Shown here one piece after another: positions 54,399 through 62,700 of a stretch of DNA of 64,000 nt; positions within the stretch are counted from its first letter, which is position 1; each line of letters opens with the position of its first letter. Made by a program: the position numbers and the translations under genes. The notes beneath the pieces were generated by a model, which did no database searches, had not been told where the DNA came from, and saw nothing but the letters and a program-made list of their open reading frames with translations. Where the stretch lies: assembly GCF_900103865.1 (NCBI RefSeq), contig NZ_FNII01000014.1:28669-92668 (forward strand), given 5' to 3'. Source of the stretch: Vreelandella arcis. GTDB lineage: Bacteria; Pseudomonadota; Gammaproteobacteria; Pseudomonadales; Halomonadaceae.

Positions 54399-57300
54399 GT
54401 GATGAGCCAGCCCGCACCACTCAATCCATTGCGTCTACCGCTCCACGGCAGCCGCCTGATAGAGGCAAGCGCGGGCACCGGCAAAACCTTCACCATCGCG
54501 CTGCTTTATGTACGCCTGGTGCTGGGCGGCCAACACAGCGACGACGACACTGCCTTCGTGCGCCCGCTAACCCCGCCGGAAATCCTCGTGGTCACCTTCA
54601 CCAACGCCGCCACCCAGGAGCTGCGCGAGCGTATCCGCAACCGACTGGTAGAAGCCTCTGGCGTTTTTCGTAAGGCACCTGTCGCGAAGGAAGCAGGTCA
54701 CGGAGAGGGTCTTTTTCCAGGGATGGAAAAAGTAGCGCCCAAGGATGGGTTCACAGCGCCCTCGGAGTGGCCTGCTTCCGAGCCGTCTGCTGATGACCCG
54801 CTGCTTCTCCAGCTCCGCGACCAATACGACCCGGCCACCTGGCCCGCCTGCGCCCGCCGCCTGGAACTGGCCGCCGAATGGATGGACGAGGCCGCCGTCT
54901 CCACCATTCACAGCTGGTGCTACCGCATGCTGCGCGAACACGCCTTTGACAGCGGCAGCCTGTTCTCCCTCGACCTGGAAAACGACCAGCACGAACTCGA
55001 ACAGGAAGTCGTCCGCGACTACTGGCGCACCTTCTACTACCCACTGGATGCCGAGGCGCTGGGCAACATCACCCGCTACTGGCAATCCCCCGATGCGCTG
55101 CACGCCCAGGTCGCCCGGCTGCTGCCCGAAAGCGAGGCCCTGGGCAGCGAGCGCCCAGAACCCGCCGACACGCTCAGCGCCGCCGAGGCCGAACGCCGCG
55201 CCACGTTAAGCGAACTCAAAGCCCCCTGGCCCGCCTGGCTGGATGAACTCGGCCCCGCCCTTGAAGACGCCGCCAAGCGCAAAGCCTTCAAAGGCCAAAG
55301 CTTCAACGCCCGCAGCCGCACCAATTGGCTGGGCGCGCTGCGCGAATGGAGCGAAAGCGACGCCGACCGCCCGGCGCTCACCGACGCCGCCTGGAAGCGC
55401 ATGACGCCGGACGGCATGGCCGAGATATGGAAAGACGGCGCACCGCCCTGCCCGGAGGTATGGCAAGCGCTGGCCGAACTGCCCGCCGCGCTCGACGCCC
55501 TGCCCGAACCGCGCAACGACCTGCTGATTCACGCCGTGCAGTGGTGCAAGGTACGCCTGGAACGCGAGCAGGAACGCCGCGCCGAAATGGGCCCCAACGA
55601 CCTGCTCACCCACCTGGACCGCGCCCTGCAAGGCCCCAACCGCGAAGCACTGACCGCGCAGATTCTGCGCCAGTTCCCCGTGGCGCTGATCGACGAATTC
55701 CAGGACACCGACCCCATCCAGTACCGCATCTTCAACGCGGTGTTCGAGGTCGCCAGGCCCCGGCGCGATGCCGCCATCCTGTTGATCGGCGATCCCAAGC
55801 AGGCCATCTACGCGTTTCGCGGCGCGGATATCTTCACCTACCTGCAGGCCCGACAGGACACCGCCGGTCGCCACGTCACGCTGGGCACCAACTTCCGTTC
55901 CAGCCGCGCCATGGTCGAGGCGGTCAACCACTGCTTCCGCTACGCCGACCAGCACCCCGCCGGGGCGTTCCTGTTCCGCGAGGGTAACGACAACCCGCTG
56001 CCCTTCAACCCGGTGGGCGCCAAAGGCCGCGACGAACAGCTGGTGCACCAGGGCCAGCCACTGCCCGCGATGACGCTGTGGCCGCTTGAAAGCGACGAGC
56101 CGCTGTCCAAAACCGCCTACCAGACCGAAATGGCCGAGCGCTGCGCCTCGTACATGACGGAACTGCTCGAGGCAGGCCAGCAGGCAGAAAGCGGCTTTCA
56201 AGACGGCGACGCGCTTACACCGCTCAAGCCATCCGACATGGCGGTGCTGGTCAACGGCCTGCAGGAAGCCCGCGCCATTCGTCTGGCGCTGGCCAGCCGT
56301 GGCGTCAAAAGCGTCTACCTCTCCGACCACGACAAGGTATTCAGCTCGCCCATGGCCCCCCAGGTAGAACGCTGGCTGCGCGCCTGTGCCGAGCCGCTGG
56401 CGAGCTCCCGCCAGGCCGAAGCCCACCTGCGCGCGGCCCTGGCCACCCCGGTGCTGGGCCTGACGCTGGCCGACCTGGACCACCTGCAACAAAGCGAGCT
56501 GGCCTGGGAAGAACGCGTGGAGCAGTTCAGCCACTACCACCGGCTTTGGCAGCGCCAGGGCGTGCTGCCGCTGGTGCGCCGCATGATGGTGGACTTCGAC
56601 ATCCCCGCCCGCCTGCTAGAGGCGTTCGAGGACGGTGAGCGCTTGCTAACCGACCTGCTGCACCTGGGCGAACTGCTCCAGCAGGCAAGCCAGGAGCTGG
56701 ACGGCGAACACGCGCTGATTCGCTTTCTGTATGACGCCATCGCCGACCCGGACAGCCACGGCGACAGCCACAAACTGCGCCTGGAAAGCGACGCCGATCT
56801 GGTCAAGGTGGTCACCATCCACAAATCCAAGGGGCTCGAATACCCGCTGGTGTTTCTGCCGTTTATCGCCAACCACCGCCCGGTGAAAGCCGGCGACGTA
56901 CCGCTGCGCTGGCACGACGGCGAAGGCCACCTGCAACTCAGCCTGGACGCCGACGAGGCCACGCTTGCCACCGCCGACCGCGAACGCCTGGGCGAAGACC
57001 TGCGCAAGCTCTACGTCGCGCTGACCCGCGCCCGCCACGCCACCTGGCTGGGGCTCGCGCCGCTCAAAGGCATGGAAGACAGCGCCATCGGCCACCTGAT
57101 CAACGGCGGCGAAGCTATGTCGCCGGACACGCTCAGCGCAAAACTTACCGACCTGGCCGCAGACAGCGATATCCACGTTGACGAACCGCCCGCGCCCACC
57201 GCCCAGCGGCTAACGCCCCCCAAGGACACCGCCGCGCTGGGCCACGCCCGCACGCCGCTGCGCCCGGCCAAGGAACACTGGTGGATTGCCAGCTACTCGG

Positions 57301-58166
57301 CGCTGCGCCTTTCCGGCACGCTGACCGCCCCGGTCACCACGCCGCTGGAACCCACCACCGCCCAGGAAGCCACGGCGTTCGAGGTGCTGGACGAACCCCA
57401 GGATCTTACCCAGCCGGAAGCGTTTCACCTGCATAAATTCCCGAGAGGCCCTGGACCCGGCACCTTTCTGCACGGGCTGCTGGAATGGGCGGGCCGGCAA
57501 GGCTTTGACGCCGCCGCGAGCGACGCCGAGAGCCTTGACGATATGCTCTGGCGGCGGGTGCAACTGCGCGGCTGGCAGAAGTGGCAGGAGCCGCTTTCCG
57601 GCTGGCTGACCGCGCTGCTCACCACGCCGCTGCCGCTCGCCTCTCAACAAAGCGTCGCGCTCACCGAGCTTGCCAGTTACCAGGTCGAGCTAGAGTTCTG
57701 GCTGGCCGCCAAGCAGGTCAATACCCAGGCCATCGACGCGCTGGTTAGCAAGCACTTACTGCCGGGATACGAGCGACCCGCGCTGGATAGCGACAGCCTG
57801 AACGGCATGCTCAAGGGCTTTATTGATCTGGCCTTCGAGCACCAGGGGCGTTTTTACGTGCTCGACTGGAAATCCAACTACCTGGGGCCGGACGACAGCG
57901 CCTACGAACCGGACGCCCTGCGCCACGCACTGCTCGCCAAGCGCTACGACCTGCAGGCCGCACTGTACCTGCTGGCGATGCACCGGCTGCTCAAGGCGCG
58001 CCTGCCCAACTACGACCCGCACCAGCACTTGGGCGGCTCGATGACGGTGTTCCTGCGCGGCAGCCGCAGCCCAGGGCGCGGCGTGTATACCGAAGCCGCC
58101 CCCGTGGCATTGATCGAAGCACTGGATGGCCTGTTTACAGGTACGGCACAGGAGGCCACCGCATGA
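54399..58166 (+). CDS. recB: Exodeoxyribonuclease V beta subunit RecB
   Basis: RecB is the 3'-5' helicase and the only nuclease of RecBCD. 1255 residues with Walker A EASAGTGKTFTIALLY (motif I), VTFTNAATQELRERI (Ia), LIDEFQDTDPIQYRIF (II), IGDPKQAIYAFRGADIF (III), VVTIHKSKGLEYPLVFLPF (V) and LYVALTRARHATWLG (VI). The C-terminal nuclease has GFIDLAF...YVLDWKSN with the catalytic Asp and Lys, then QAALYLLAMHRLLK. Between motif Ia and QMDEAAV-type sequence (here EWMDEAAVSTIHSWC) the frame contains a 60-bp repeat insertion, residues 102-122. Overlaps recD by 4 bases. Confidence 0.96.
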   Translation: MMSQPAPLNPLRLPLHGSRLIEASAGTGKTFTIALLYVRLVLGGQHSDDDTAFVRPLTPPEILVVTFTNAATQELRERIRNRLVEASGVFRKAPVAKEAGHGEGLFPGMEKVAPKDGFTAPSEWPASEPSADDPLLLQLRDQYDPATWPACARRLELAAEWMDEAAVSTIHSWCYRMLREHAFDSGSLFSLDLENDQHELEQEVVRDYWRTFYYPLDAEALGNITRYWQSPDALHAQVARLLPESEALGSERPEPADTLSAAEAERRATLSELKAPWPAWLDELGPALEDAAKRKAFKGQSFNARSRTNWLGALREWSESDADRPALTDAAWKRMTPDGMAEIWKDGAPPCPEVWQALAELPAALDALPEPRNDLLIHAVQWCKVRLEREQERRAEMGPNDLLTHLDRALQGPNREALTAQILRQFPVALIDEFQDTDPIQYRIFNAVFEVARPRRDAAILLIGDPKQAIYAFRGADIFTYLQARQDTAGRHVTLGTNFRSSRAMVEAVNHCFRYADQHPAGAFLFREGNDNPLPFNPVGAKGRDEQLVHQGQPLPAMTLWPLESDEPLSKTAYQTEMAERCASYMTELLEAGQQAESGFQDGDALTPLKPSDMAVLVNGLQEARAIRLALASRGVKSVYLSDHDKVFSSPMAPQVERWLRACAEPLASSRQAEAHLRAALATPVLGLTLADLDHLQQSELAWEERVEQFSHYHRLWQRQGVLPLVRRMMVDFDIPARLLEAFEDGERLLTDLLHLGELLQQASQELDGEHALIRFLYDAIADPDSHGDSHKLRLESDADLVKVVTIHKSKGLEYPLVFLPFIANHRPVKAGDVPLRWHDGEGHLQLSLDADEATLATADRERLGEDLRKLYVALTRARHATWLGLAPLKGMEDSAIGHLINGGEAMSPDTLSAKLTDLAADSDIHVDEPPAPTAQRLTPPKDTAALGHARTPLRPAKEHWWIASYSALRLSGTLTAPVTTPLEPTTAQEATAFEVLDEPQDLTQPEAFHLHKFPRGPGPGTFLHGLLEWAGRQGFDAAASDAESLDDMLWRRVQLRGWQKWQEPLSGWLTALLTTPLPLASQQSVALTELASYQVELEFWLAAKQVNTQAIDALVSKHLLPGYERPALDSDSLNGMLKGFIDLAFEHQGRFYVLDWKSNYLGPDDSAYEPDALRHALLAKRYDLQAALYLLAMHRLLKARLPNYDPHQHLGGSMTVFLRGSRSPGRGVYTEAAPVALIEALDGLFTGTAQEATA
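54704..54763 (-). repeat. 60-bp repeat element, copy B, inserted in frame inside recB
   Basis: The reverse complement of copy A with about three differences. It is further bounded by a 9-bp perfect inverted repeat GGAAGCAGG (54689-54697) and CCTGCTTCC (54771-54779). It encodes recB residues such as GLFPGMEKVAPKDGFTAPSE, which have no counterpart in E. coli RecB. Confidence 0.85.
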
Positions 58167-60520
58167 GCGGTTCACAACACGACCACCACACGCCCGACCT
58201 GTTCGGCGACGCCCCCGAAGCCGACCAGCCAAGCGCCCCAGCGCAAGTGAACGCTCACCTCGCGCTAAGCGATACCGGCGAGCTACTGGCGCTATGCGAG
58301 CGCTGGGTCGCCCGAGGCTGGCTGCGCGACCTGGACCGCGCCCTGGTGCGCTTTCTAGCCACGGAAGCCCCGGACGCCCCGCCGCTGCTGTTGCTAGGCG
58401 CGGCGCTGGCCAGCCACCAGCTCGGCCGCGGCCACGTGTGCCTGGATATCAACGCCACGCTCAACGCGCCGGACTTCGCGCTTTCGCTACCCCCGGAAGG
58501 CGACGACCTCACCGACCCGCCGCCGCTGCCCAGCGAGGTGCTGGCCACGCTGACGCTGCCCGACTGGCAAGCCGCACTTAACCACCCCACGCTAATCAGC
58601 CAAGGCCCCGGCAACACGCCACTAGTACGCAGCGACAGCGAACACACCACCCGCCTCTACCTGCGCCGCTACTGGCAGTATGAACAAACCCTGCACCAGG
58701 AAATCGCCAACCGCCTCACCCCAAAGGATGGCGATGAGCTTAATAGCACTTGTAGGAGCCCGAGTCATTGGTGGTTCGACACATCGGCGATAGATTCAGG
58801 CACGGAGCCAAATGGCACTTGTAGGAGCCCGATTCATCGGGCGATGGATGACGCCAGTCATCCCGATCTACTCCCCAACGCCCTAAACACCCTCTTCCAA
58901 CCCACCACCACCCTGGACTGGCAAAAAACCGCCTGCGCCCTAGCCGCCCGCAACCGCTTCGGGGTAATAACCGGCGGCCCCGGCACCGGCAAAACCACCA
59001 CCGTGGTGCGCCTGCTCGCCCTGCTGCAAACCCTGCAGCTGGCCCAATCGCCCACGCAACCGCTGCGCATTCGCCTCGCCGCGCCCACCGGCAAAGCCGC
59101 CGCCCGGCTGAATGAATCCATCGCCGGGCAGGTAAGCGTGCTGCCCATTGATGCGTTGGCCGAGTTGTGCGATGACGCCGTCACCGAGCAGCTACAAGCG
59201 TCTATCCCCACCGAGGTGACGACGCTTCACCGACTATTAGGCGCACGCCCCGACACCCGCCACTTCCGCCACAACGCCGCCAACCCGCTAGCGTTGGACG
59301 TGCTGGTGATCGACGAAGCCTCGATGGTGGATATCGAAATGATGACCGCCGTGCTCAGCGCCCTGCCTGCCCAGGCGCAGCTGGTGCTGCTGGGCGATAA
59401 AGACCAGCTGGCATCGGTAGAAGCCGGTGCCGTGCTCGGCGACCTGTGCCGCCGCGCCGAGGCCGCCCACTACACCCCGGAAACCGCCCAATGGCTGGAA
59501 AACGCCACCGGCCAGCCGCTGCCGGAGCACTACCTGGACACCAACGGCCAGCCGCTCGACCAGGCGATTACCATGCTGCGGGTCAGCCATCGTTTTAACG
59601 CCGAAAGCGGCATCGGCCAACTGGCCCAGGCCATCAACCAGCCAAGCCACACCCAAAGCGAACGCGAAAAGCACCAAGCGGTGCATGGCGTACTGCGCCA
59701 CGGCTATCCGGATCTGCACCATCTGGTGCTGGGCGGTAACGCCGAAAGCCGCGAAGAAGACACCGCGCTGGATAAGCTGGTGATTCACGGCAGTCCCGAT
59801 GCGTTTCCAAGCGCAGGCGAAGGCCGCACCGACCATGAAGGCTCGCCCATCGCCCCTCCCACGGGCTACCGCCACTACCTGAACACGCTAAAAGCGCAGC
59901 GCCCGCAGGGGCTGGCGTTTGAGGAAGATAAAAAGGCGTATAACGCCTGGGCCGGCGCGGTACTCAGCGCCTACAGCCACTTTCAGCTGCTAAGCGCGCT
60001 GCGCAAAGGCCCCTGGGGGGTAGAAGGCCTGAACCTGCGCATCGCCAAAACGTTGCGCAGCGAAAAGCTGCTGTTTGGCAGCGACCACATACTGGAAAAA
60101 GGCTGGTATGAAGGCCGCCCGGTGCTGGTGACGCAAAACGACTACGGCCTGAAACTGATGAACGGCGATATCGGCATTACCCTGGCGGTACCGGACCCGC
60201 GCACTCCGGGTAAATCATTACTGCGCGTCGCCTTCCCCACCAGCGACCCGGAAAAACCCATCAACTGGGTGCTGCCTTCCCGCCTGCACGCGGTAGAAAC
60301 CGTGTTCGCGATGACGGTACACAAATCCCAGGGCTCGGAGTTCCTGCACACCGCCCTGCTGCTACCGCCCACGCCCAACCCCATCCTCACCCGCGAGCTG
60401 GTCTACACCGGCATCACCCGCGCCCGCGAATGGCTAACGCTGATCGAAGCCAAGCGCGGGATATTGAATGATGCGGTGACTAGGGAGGTTATGAGGGTTA
60501 GTGGGTTGAAGGGAATTTAA
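58163..60520 (+). CDS. recD: Exodeoxyribonuclease V alpha subunit RecD
   Basis: RecD is the 5'-3' helicase of RecBCD. 785 residues, longer than the 608 of E. coli. Motif I ITGGPGTGKTTTVVRL, II VLVIDEASMVD, III LLGDKDQLASVEAGAVLGDL, V MTVHKSQGSEFLHTALL and VI ELVYTGITRAREWL are intact. Residues about 193-235, just before motif I, are encoded by two REP units and do not resemble RecD. The start overlaps recB (ATGA). The stop codon TAA at 60518-60520 lies inside the first attC box of the integron array. Confidence 0.95.
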   Translation: MSGSQHDHHTPDLFGDAPEADQPSAPAQVNAHLALSDTGELLALCERWVARGWLRDLDRALVRFLATEAPDAPPLLLLGAALASHQLGRGHVCLDINATLNAPDFALSLPPEGDDLTDPPPLPSEVLATLTLPDWQAALNHPTLISQGPGNTPLVRSDSEHTTRLYLRRYWQYEQTLHQEIANRLTPKDGDELNSTCRSPSHWWFDTSAIDSGTEPNGTCRSPIHRAMDDASHPDLLPNALNTLFQPTTTLDWQKTACALAARNRFGVITGGPGTGKTTTVVRLLALLQTLQLAQSPTQPLRIRLAAPTGKAAARLNESIAGQVSVLPIDALAELCDDAVTEQLQASIPTEVTTLHRLLGARPDTRHFRHNAANPLALDVLVIDEASMVDIEMMTAVLSALPAQAQLVLLGDKDQLASVEAGAVLGDLCRRAEAAHYTPETAQWLENATGQPLPEHYLDTNGQPLDQAITMLRVSHRFNAESGIGQLAQAINQPSHTQSEREKHQAVHGVLRHGYPDLHHLVLGGNAESREEDTALDKLVIHGSPDAFPSAGEGRTDHEGSPIAPPTGYRHYLNTLKAQRPQGLAFEEDKKAYNAWAGAVLSAYSHFQLLSALRKGPWGVEGLNLRIAKTLRSEKLLFGSDHILEKGWYEGRPVLVTQNDYGLKLMNGDIGITLAVPDPRTPGKSLLRVAFPTSDPEKPINWVLPSRLHAVETVFAMTVHKSQGSEFLHTALLLPPTPNPILTRELVYTGITRAREWLTLIEAKRGILNDAVTREVMRVSGLKGI
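58746..58844 (+). repeat. Two REP units inserted in frame inside recD
   Basis: GCACTTGTAGGAGCCCGA(G/T)TCAT occurs at 58746-58768 and 58815-58837, identical at 22 of 23 positions and exactly 69 bases apart. The second unit continues into a perfect palindrome GCCCGAT-TC-ATCGGGC; the first is degraded after its head. The TGTAGGAG head plus palindrome is the structure of GTAG-type REP elements. Confidence 0.8.
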
Positions 60521-60592
60521 CGCTCGGCGTAGCGGGCAAATTGGAGTGAGGAACGAGCGGAAATTTAATCCGCCTGCCGCCGCTAGTTAAGC
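60515..60592 (-). other. attC site 1 (end of integron array, overlaps recD stop)
   Basis: ATTTAAC (60515-60521) and GTTAAGC (60586-60592) bound a 78-base imperfect palindrome with GCTCGGCGTAGCGG and CCGCCTGCCGCCGC arms. In cassette orientation (minus) it ends GTTAAAT, a GTTRRRY core. The stop of the cassette gene at 60587 and the stop of recD at 60518 both lie inside the site. Confidence 0.75.
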
Positions 60593-61003
60593 GCCTTCAT
60601 GCCCAAACCCGATTCTGTGCCAAGCTTCTTTGAATTTTTCTTGATCGTATGATGCTGGTTGTAGCCAGAATGAAACCCGGCCATCTTTCTCTCCCCGATG
60701 AGCAAGGTTCTTGACTTCATCCGGGAGAAGAACGAACACATTTGGTTCTTTTGCTACGTTATTCACGATAACCCAGTAATCGCCCATCACTTTGTCGAGG
60801 GAGTTACCGAGAGGCACAGGGTTTCGTTTCGAGAGAGCTTTTACCTGCACGCCGATAAACTCTGTGCCATCCTTGTTGTAAGCGATGATATCGATGCCCC
60901 GTGCATTTCGTGACGTTGGCATAACGTTCCAACCCATGCATGATAACTTGTAGCAGGCGTAATACATGCCGATGTTGCCGGTTACCTGGGTCTCAAGCTT
61001 CAT
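60587..61003 (-). CDS. Cassette gene 1: PD-(D/E)XK-like nuclease-fold protein
   Basis: 138 residues with the restriction-endonuclease-like pattern: an N-terminal helix GNIGMYYACYKLSCMGWNV, then ARGIDIIAYNKDG with the acidic residue, and FIGVQVKALS with a Q-x-K in place of the usual E-x-K. Such folds occur in Holliday-junction resolvases, restriction enzymes and DNA-repair proteins. No partner methylase or helicase is visible. AAGGAA lies 7 bases before the ATG. It lies in an integron cassette between attC 1 and attC 2. Confidence 0.75.
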   Translation of the reverse strand: MKLETQVTGNIGMYYACYKLSCMGWNVMPTSRNARGIDIIAYNKDGTEFIGVQVKALSKRNPVPLGNSLDKVMGDYWVIVNNVAKEPNVFVLLPDEVKNLAHRGEKDGRVSFWLQPASYDQEKFKEAWHRIGFGHEGA

Positions 61004-61018
61004 GCGAGATTCCTTATC

Positions 61019-61067
61019 GCTTAACGCTTGCCATCACGCGCTTGTCGCGTGCATGGCCTTGTTATCT
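61019..61067 (-). other. attC site 2 (short)
   Basis: GCTTAAC (61019-61025) and GTTATCT (61061-61067). Arms GCCATCACGCG (61030-61040) and CGCGTGCATGGC (61046-61057) pair perfectly except for one unpaired base, the extrahelical base that integrases use. At 49 bases it is shorter than usual. Confidence 0.78.
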
Positions 61068-61934
61068 CTCTTCGCCACTCTCGGTCTTTATTACGCCACT
61101 TTTGAAGATTGACGTCTTGGCGCCTCGCTGTAGATATTCAATCACCCCGACCAGTTCTTTTGAGAGGTCAATTTTTATCGGCTGAACATGAGGCTGTCCT
61201 ATTTCATACACGAGCCTGAAAGACTTCATCTTCAGCCGCAGTCCGTTATACAGGAGGTATGCTTCCTCAAATTCGGCCTGTTCTTCAAATTCTCCATGAT
61301 CAGAATCACCCTTAGGGCCAAGACGACTTTCTAGTTCGTAGAGCGAGTATTTCTGAGCACGCGCGACGTCGTCGATGATAATTTCATCGGTACGGCCGTT
61401 CATGTTGAGCCCTTGGGATACATCTATGCTGGTATTCTGCCTAACCCACTCCCTGTCTATGGCTGGGGCAAACTCCTTTGTTCTTGCGGCAGAACACACA
61501 TGCATATTTATGCAAACAGTCTTAACAAGGGGTGTTCCATCCAGGCTCGTCCAGTCGGAATCGTTTTGCTCCCTTACAACCAGAAGGTCTATCCTATTTT
61601 GCTTTGCTTTCTTAATGGCTCCTGATTGGTAACCCCGCTTTGTTGCAAATAGAGCTCTGAGATCGGGAAGATCTCTAATCTTACCTACCAAAGCATCAAT
61701 CTTTTCAACGCTAACGGTCGACTGGTAGTCCTTGCACTCGATGACTGTTTTATAAATTACGCCAACCAGTTCATACTCCCAGTACAAGTCAAACTCGCGT
61801 GCAACGCCGCAGTCGTCCACCAATTTCTTATTTCGCTCGATCTGTATGTTTTTCTGAGCTGTGATGCCTTCAGCATTCAAGAGGGCCTCATGAATTCGCC
61901 CGACAAACTCTTCGTATGCTTTACCGTCTTTCAT
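61062..61934 (-). CDS. Cassette gene 2: Mrr-like restriction endonuclease-fold protein
   Basis: 290 residues. An N-terminal Mrr_cat-like PD-(D/E)XK domain: VAREFDLYWEY (Asp), VIECKDYQSTVSVEKID (E-x-K) and FATKRGYQSGAIKKAKQ, followed by LLVVREQND. The second half is of unknown fold and Glu-rich around GDSDHGEFEEQAEFEEAYL. Mrr-type proteins cleave modified DNA. The ATG at 61934 was chosen because an upstream in-frame start at 62009 would fall inside attC 3, outside the cassette. The stop lies in attC 2. Confidence 0.82.
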   Translation of the reverse strand: MKDGKAYEEFVGRIHEALLNAEGITAQKNIQIERNKKLVDDCGVAREFDLYWEYELVGVIYKTVIECKDYQSTVSVEKIDALVGKIRDLPDLRALFATKRGYQSGAIKKAKQNRIDLLVVREQNDSDWTSLDGTPLVKTVCINMHVCSAARTKEFAPAIDREWVRQNTSIDVSQGLNMNGRTDEIIIDDVARAQKYSLYELESRLGPKGDSDHGEFEEQAEFEEAYLLYNGLRLKMKSFRLVYEIGQPHVQPIKIDLSKELVGVIEYLQRGAKTSIFKSGVIKTESGEER

Positions 61935-61960
61935 CACAGCATCCAGATCGTAGAATTTGA

Positions 61961-62044
61961 CGATAACACTTGCAGCATGCGCACCAGCGGAATGGAGCCT
62001 AAGGCGCAATATAGTTGGCGTCGCCGTGCCTGCATTTGTTAGGC
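61961..62044 (-). other. attC site 3
   Basis: CGATAAC (61961-61967) and GTTAGGC (62038-62044) bound an 84-base imperfect palindrome. The centre GGAATGGAGCCTAAGGCGCAAT is related to attC 5 and 6. The end GGCGTCGCCGTGCCTG mirrors GCAGCATGCGCACC. Confidence 0.85.
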
Positions 62045-62611
62045 ATATAGTTGTTTTATAAGGTAAATGCCAGCTAACCCAGCAAATATAAAAGATGCAA
62101 GCAGGAAGTTTCGAGTATATCTAAATGATTTTTCTCCAGATTTAACTCGCTCCCATTCTTTTTTAAGCTCTTTCTGAACTTCTTCAACGAAGTGCTCCAG
62201 AGCCGTGTTGAATGAGCCACTTTGGAGGCTGTTAGGTGACGTGTACATCCTTTCTAGGTCTTCAAGCTGTGAAATCAGCTCCGTATGCTCATTGGGATTT
62301 AAACGGAGAAATATGGACGTCCTTTGTGATTCTATCTTATTGATACGCTCAACGTTCTGCCTAACAAATTCATTTCCGACATCTTCACCTCCGTGTGTCG
62401 CCGAAAAATAAAGCCAGCTAGTGTTGAGACTCAGAAGCGAACCCGAAAATTCAGAGACTTCCTGCCTGAGCGAGTCGATCCAAGACTGACGAAATTCAGA
62501 GACCTTTTGATCTTTTGAGATAATCAAATTCACCAAAGACCAAAAGCCCGAAATAAACGCCGCTGCAATAGCTCCGAGTGCGACATACACAGTTACTGGT
62601 AAGTTCTCCAT
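62039..62611 (-). CDS. Cassette gene 3: small two-helix membrane protein
   Basis: 190 residues, not recognised. A hydrophobic segment at each end (VYVALGAIAAAFISGFWSLV and NFLLASFIFAGLAGIYLI) with a charged, mostly helical middle (residues 30-160) that could form a coiled coil on one side of the membrane. AGGAGAG lies directly before the ATG and only about 12 bases after the attC core, a typical compact cassette. The stop lies within attC 3. Confidence 0.75.
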   Translation of the reverse strand: MENLPVTVYVALGAIAAAFISGFWSLVNLIISKDQKVSEFRQSWIDSLRQEVSEFSGSLLSLNTSWLYFSATHGGEDVGNEFVRQNVERINKIESQRTSIFLRLNPNEHTELISQLEDLERMYTSPNSLQSGSFNTALEHFVEEVQKELKKEWERVKSGEKSFRYTRNFLLASFIFAGLAGIYLIKQLYA

Positions 62612-62622
62612 ACTCTCCTAAT

Positions 62623-62700
62623 GTCTAACGCCCGGCACACGCGCCGGTTTGGAGCCGCGAAGCGGCGGAAAAGCGGTCGCCGTACTGCCGCTTGTTAGCT
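62623..62700 (-). other. attC site 4
   Basis: GTCTAAC (62623-62629) and GTTAGCT (62694-62700) bound a 78-base palindrome with arms CGCCCGGCACACGCGCCGG and GCGGTCGCCGTACTGCCGC. Its centre GAGCCGCGAAGCGGCGG differs from that of attC 3, 5 and 6, so it belongs to another attC family. Confidence 0.83.

Noticed and set aside
54254..54673. A 139-residue ORF with VNPSLGATFSIPGKKPSL
   Set aside because: It is a translation of repeat copy A and then of recB in another frame. The same peptide appears on the opposite strand of copy B, showing that it is repeat sequence and not a gene.
61935..62009. The upstream start of the Mrr-like cassette gene
   Set aside because: It would place the N-terminus inside attC 3 and in the neighbouring cassette.
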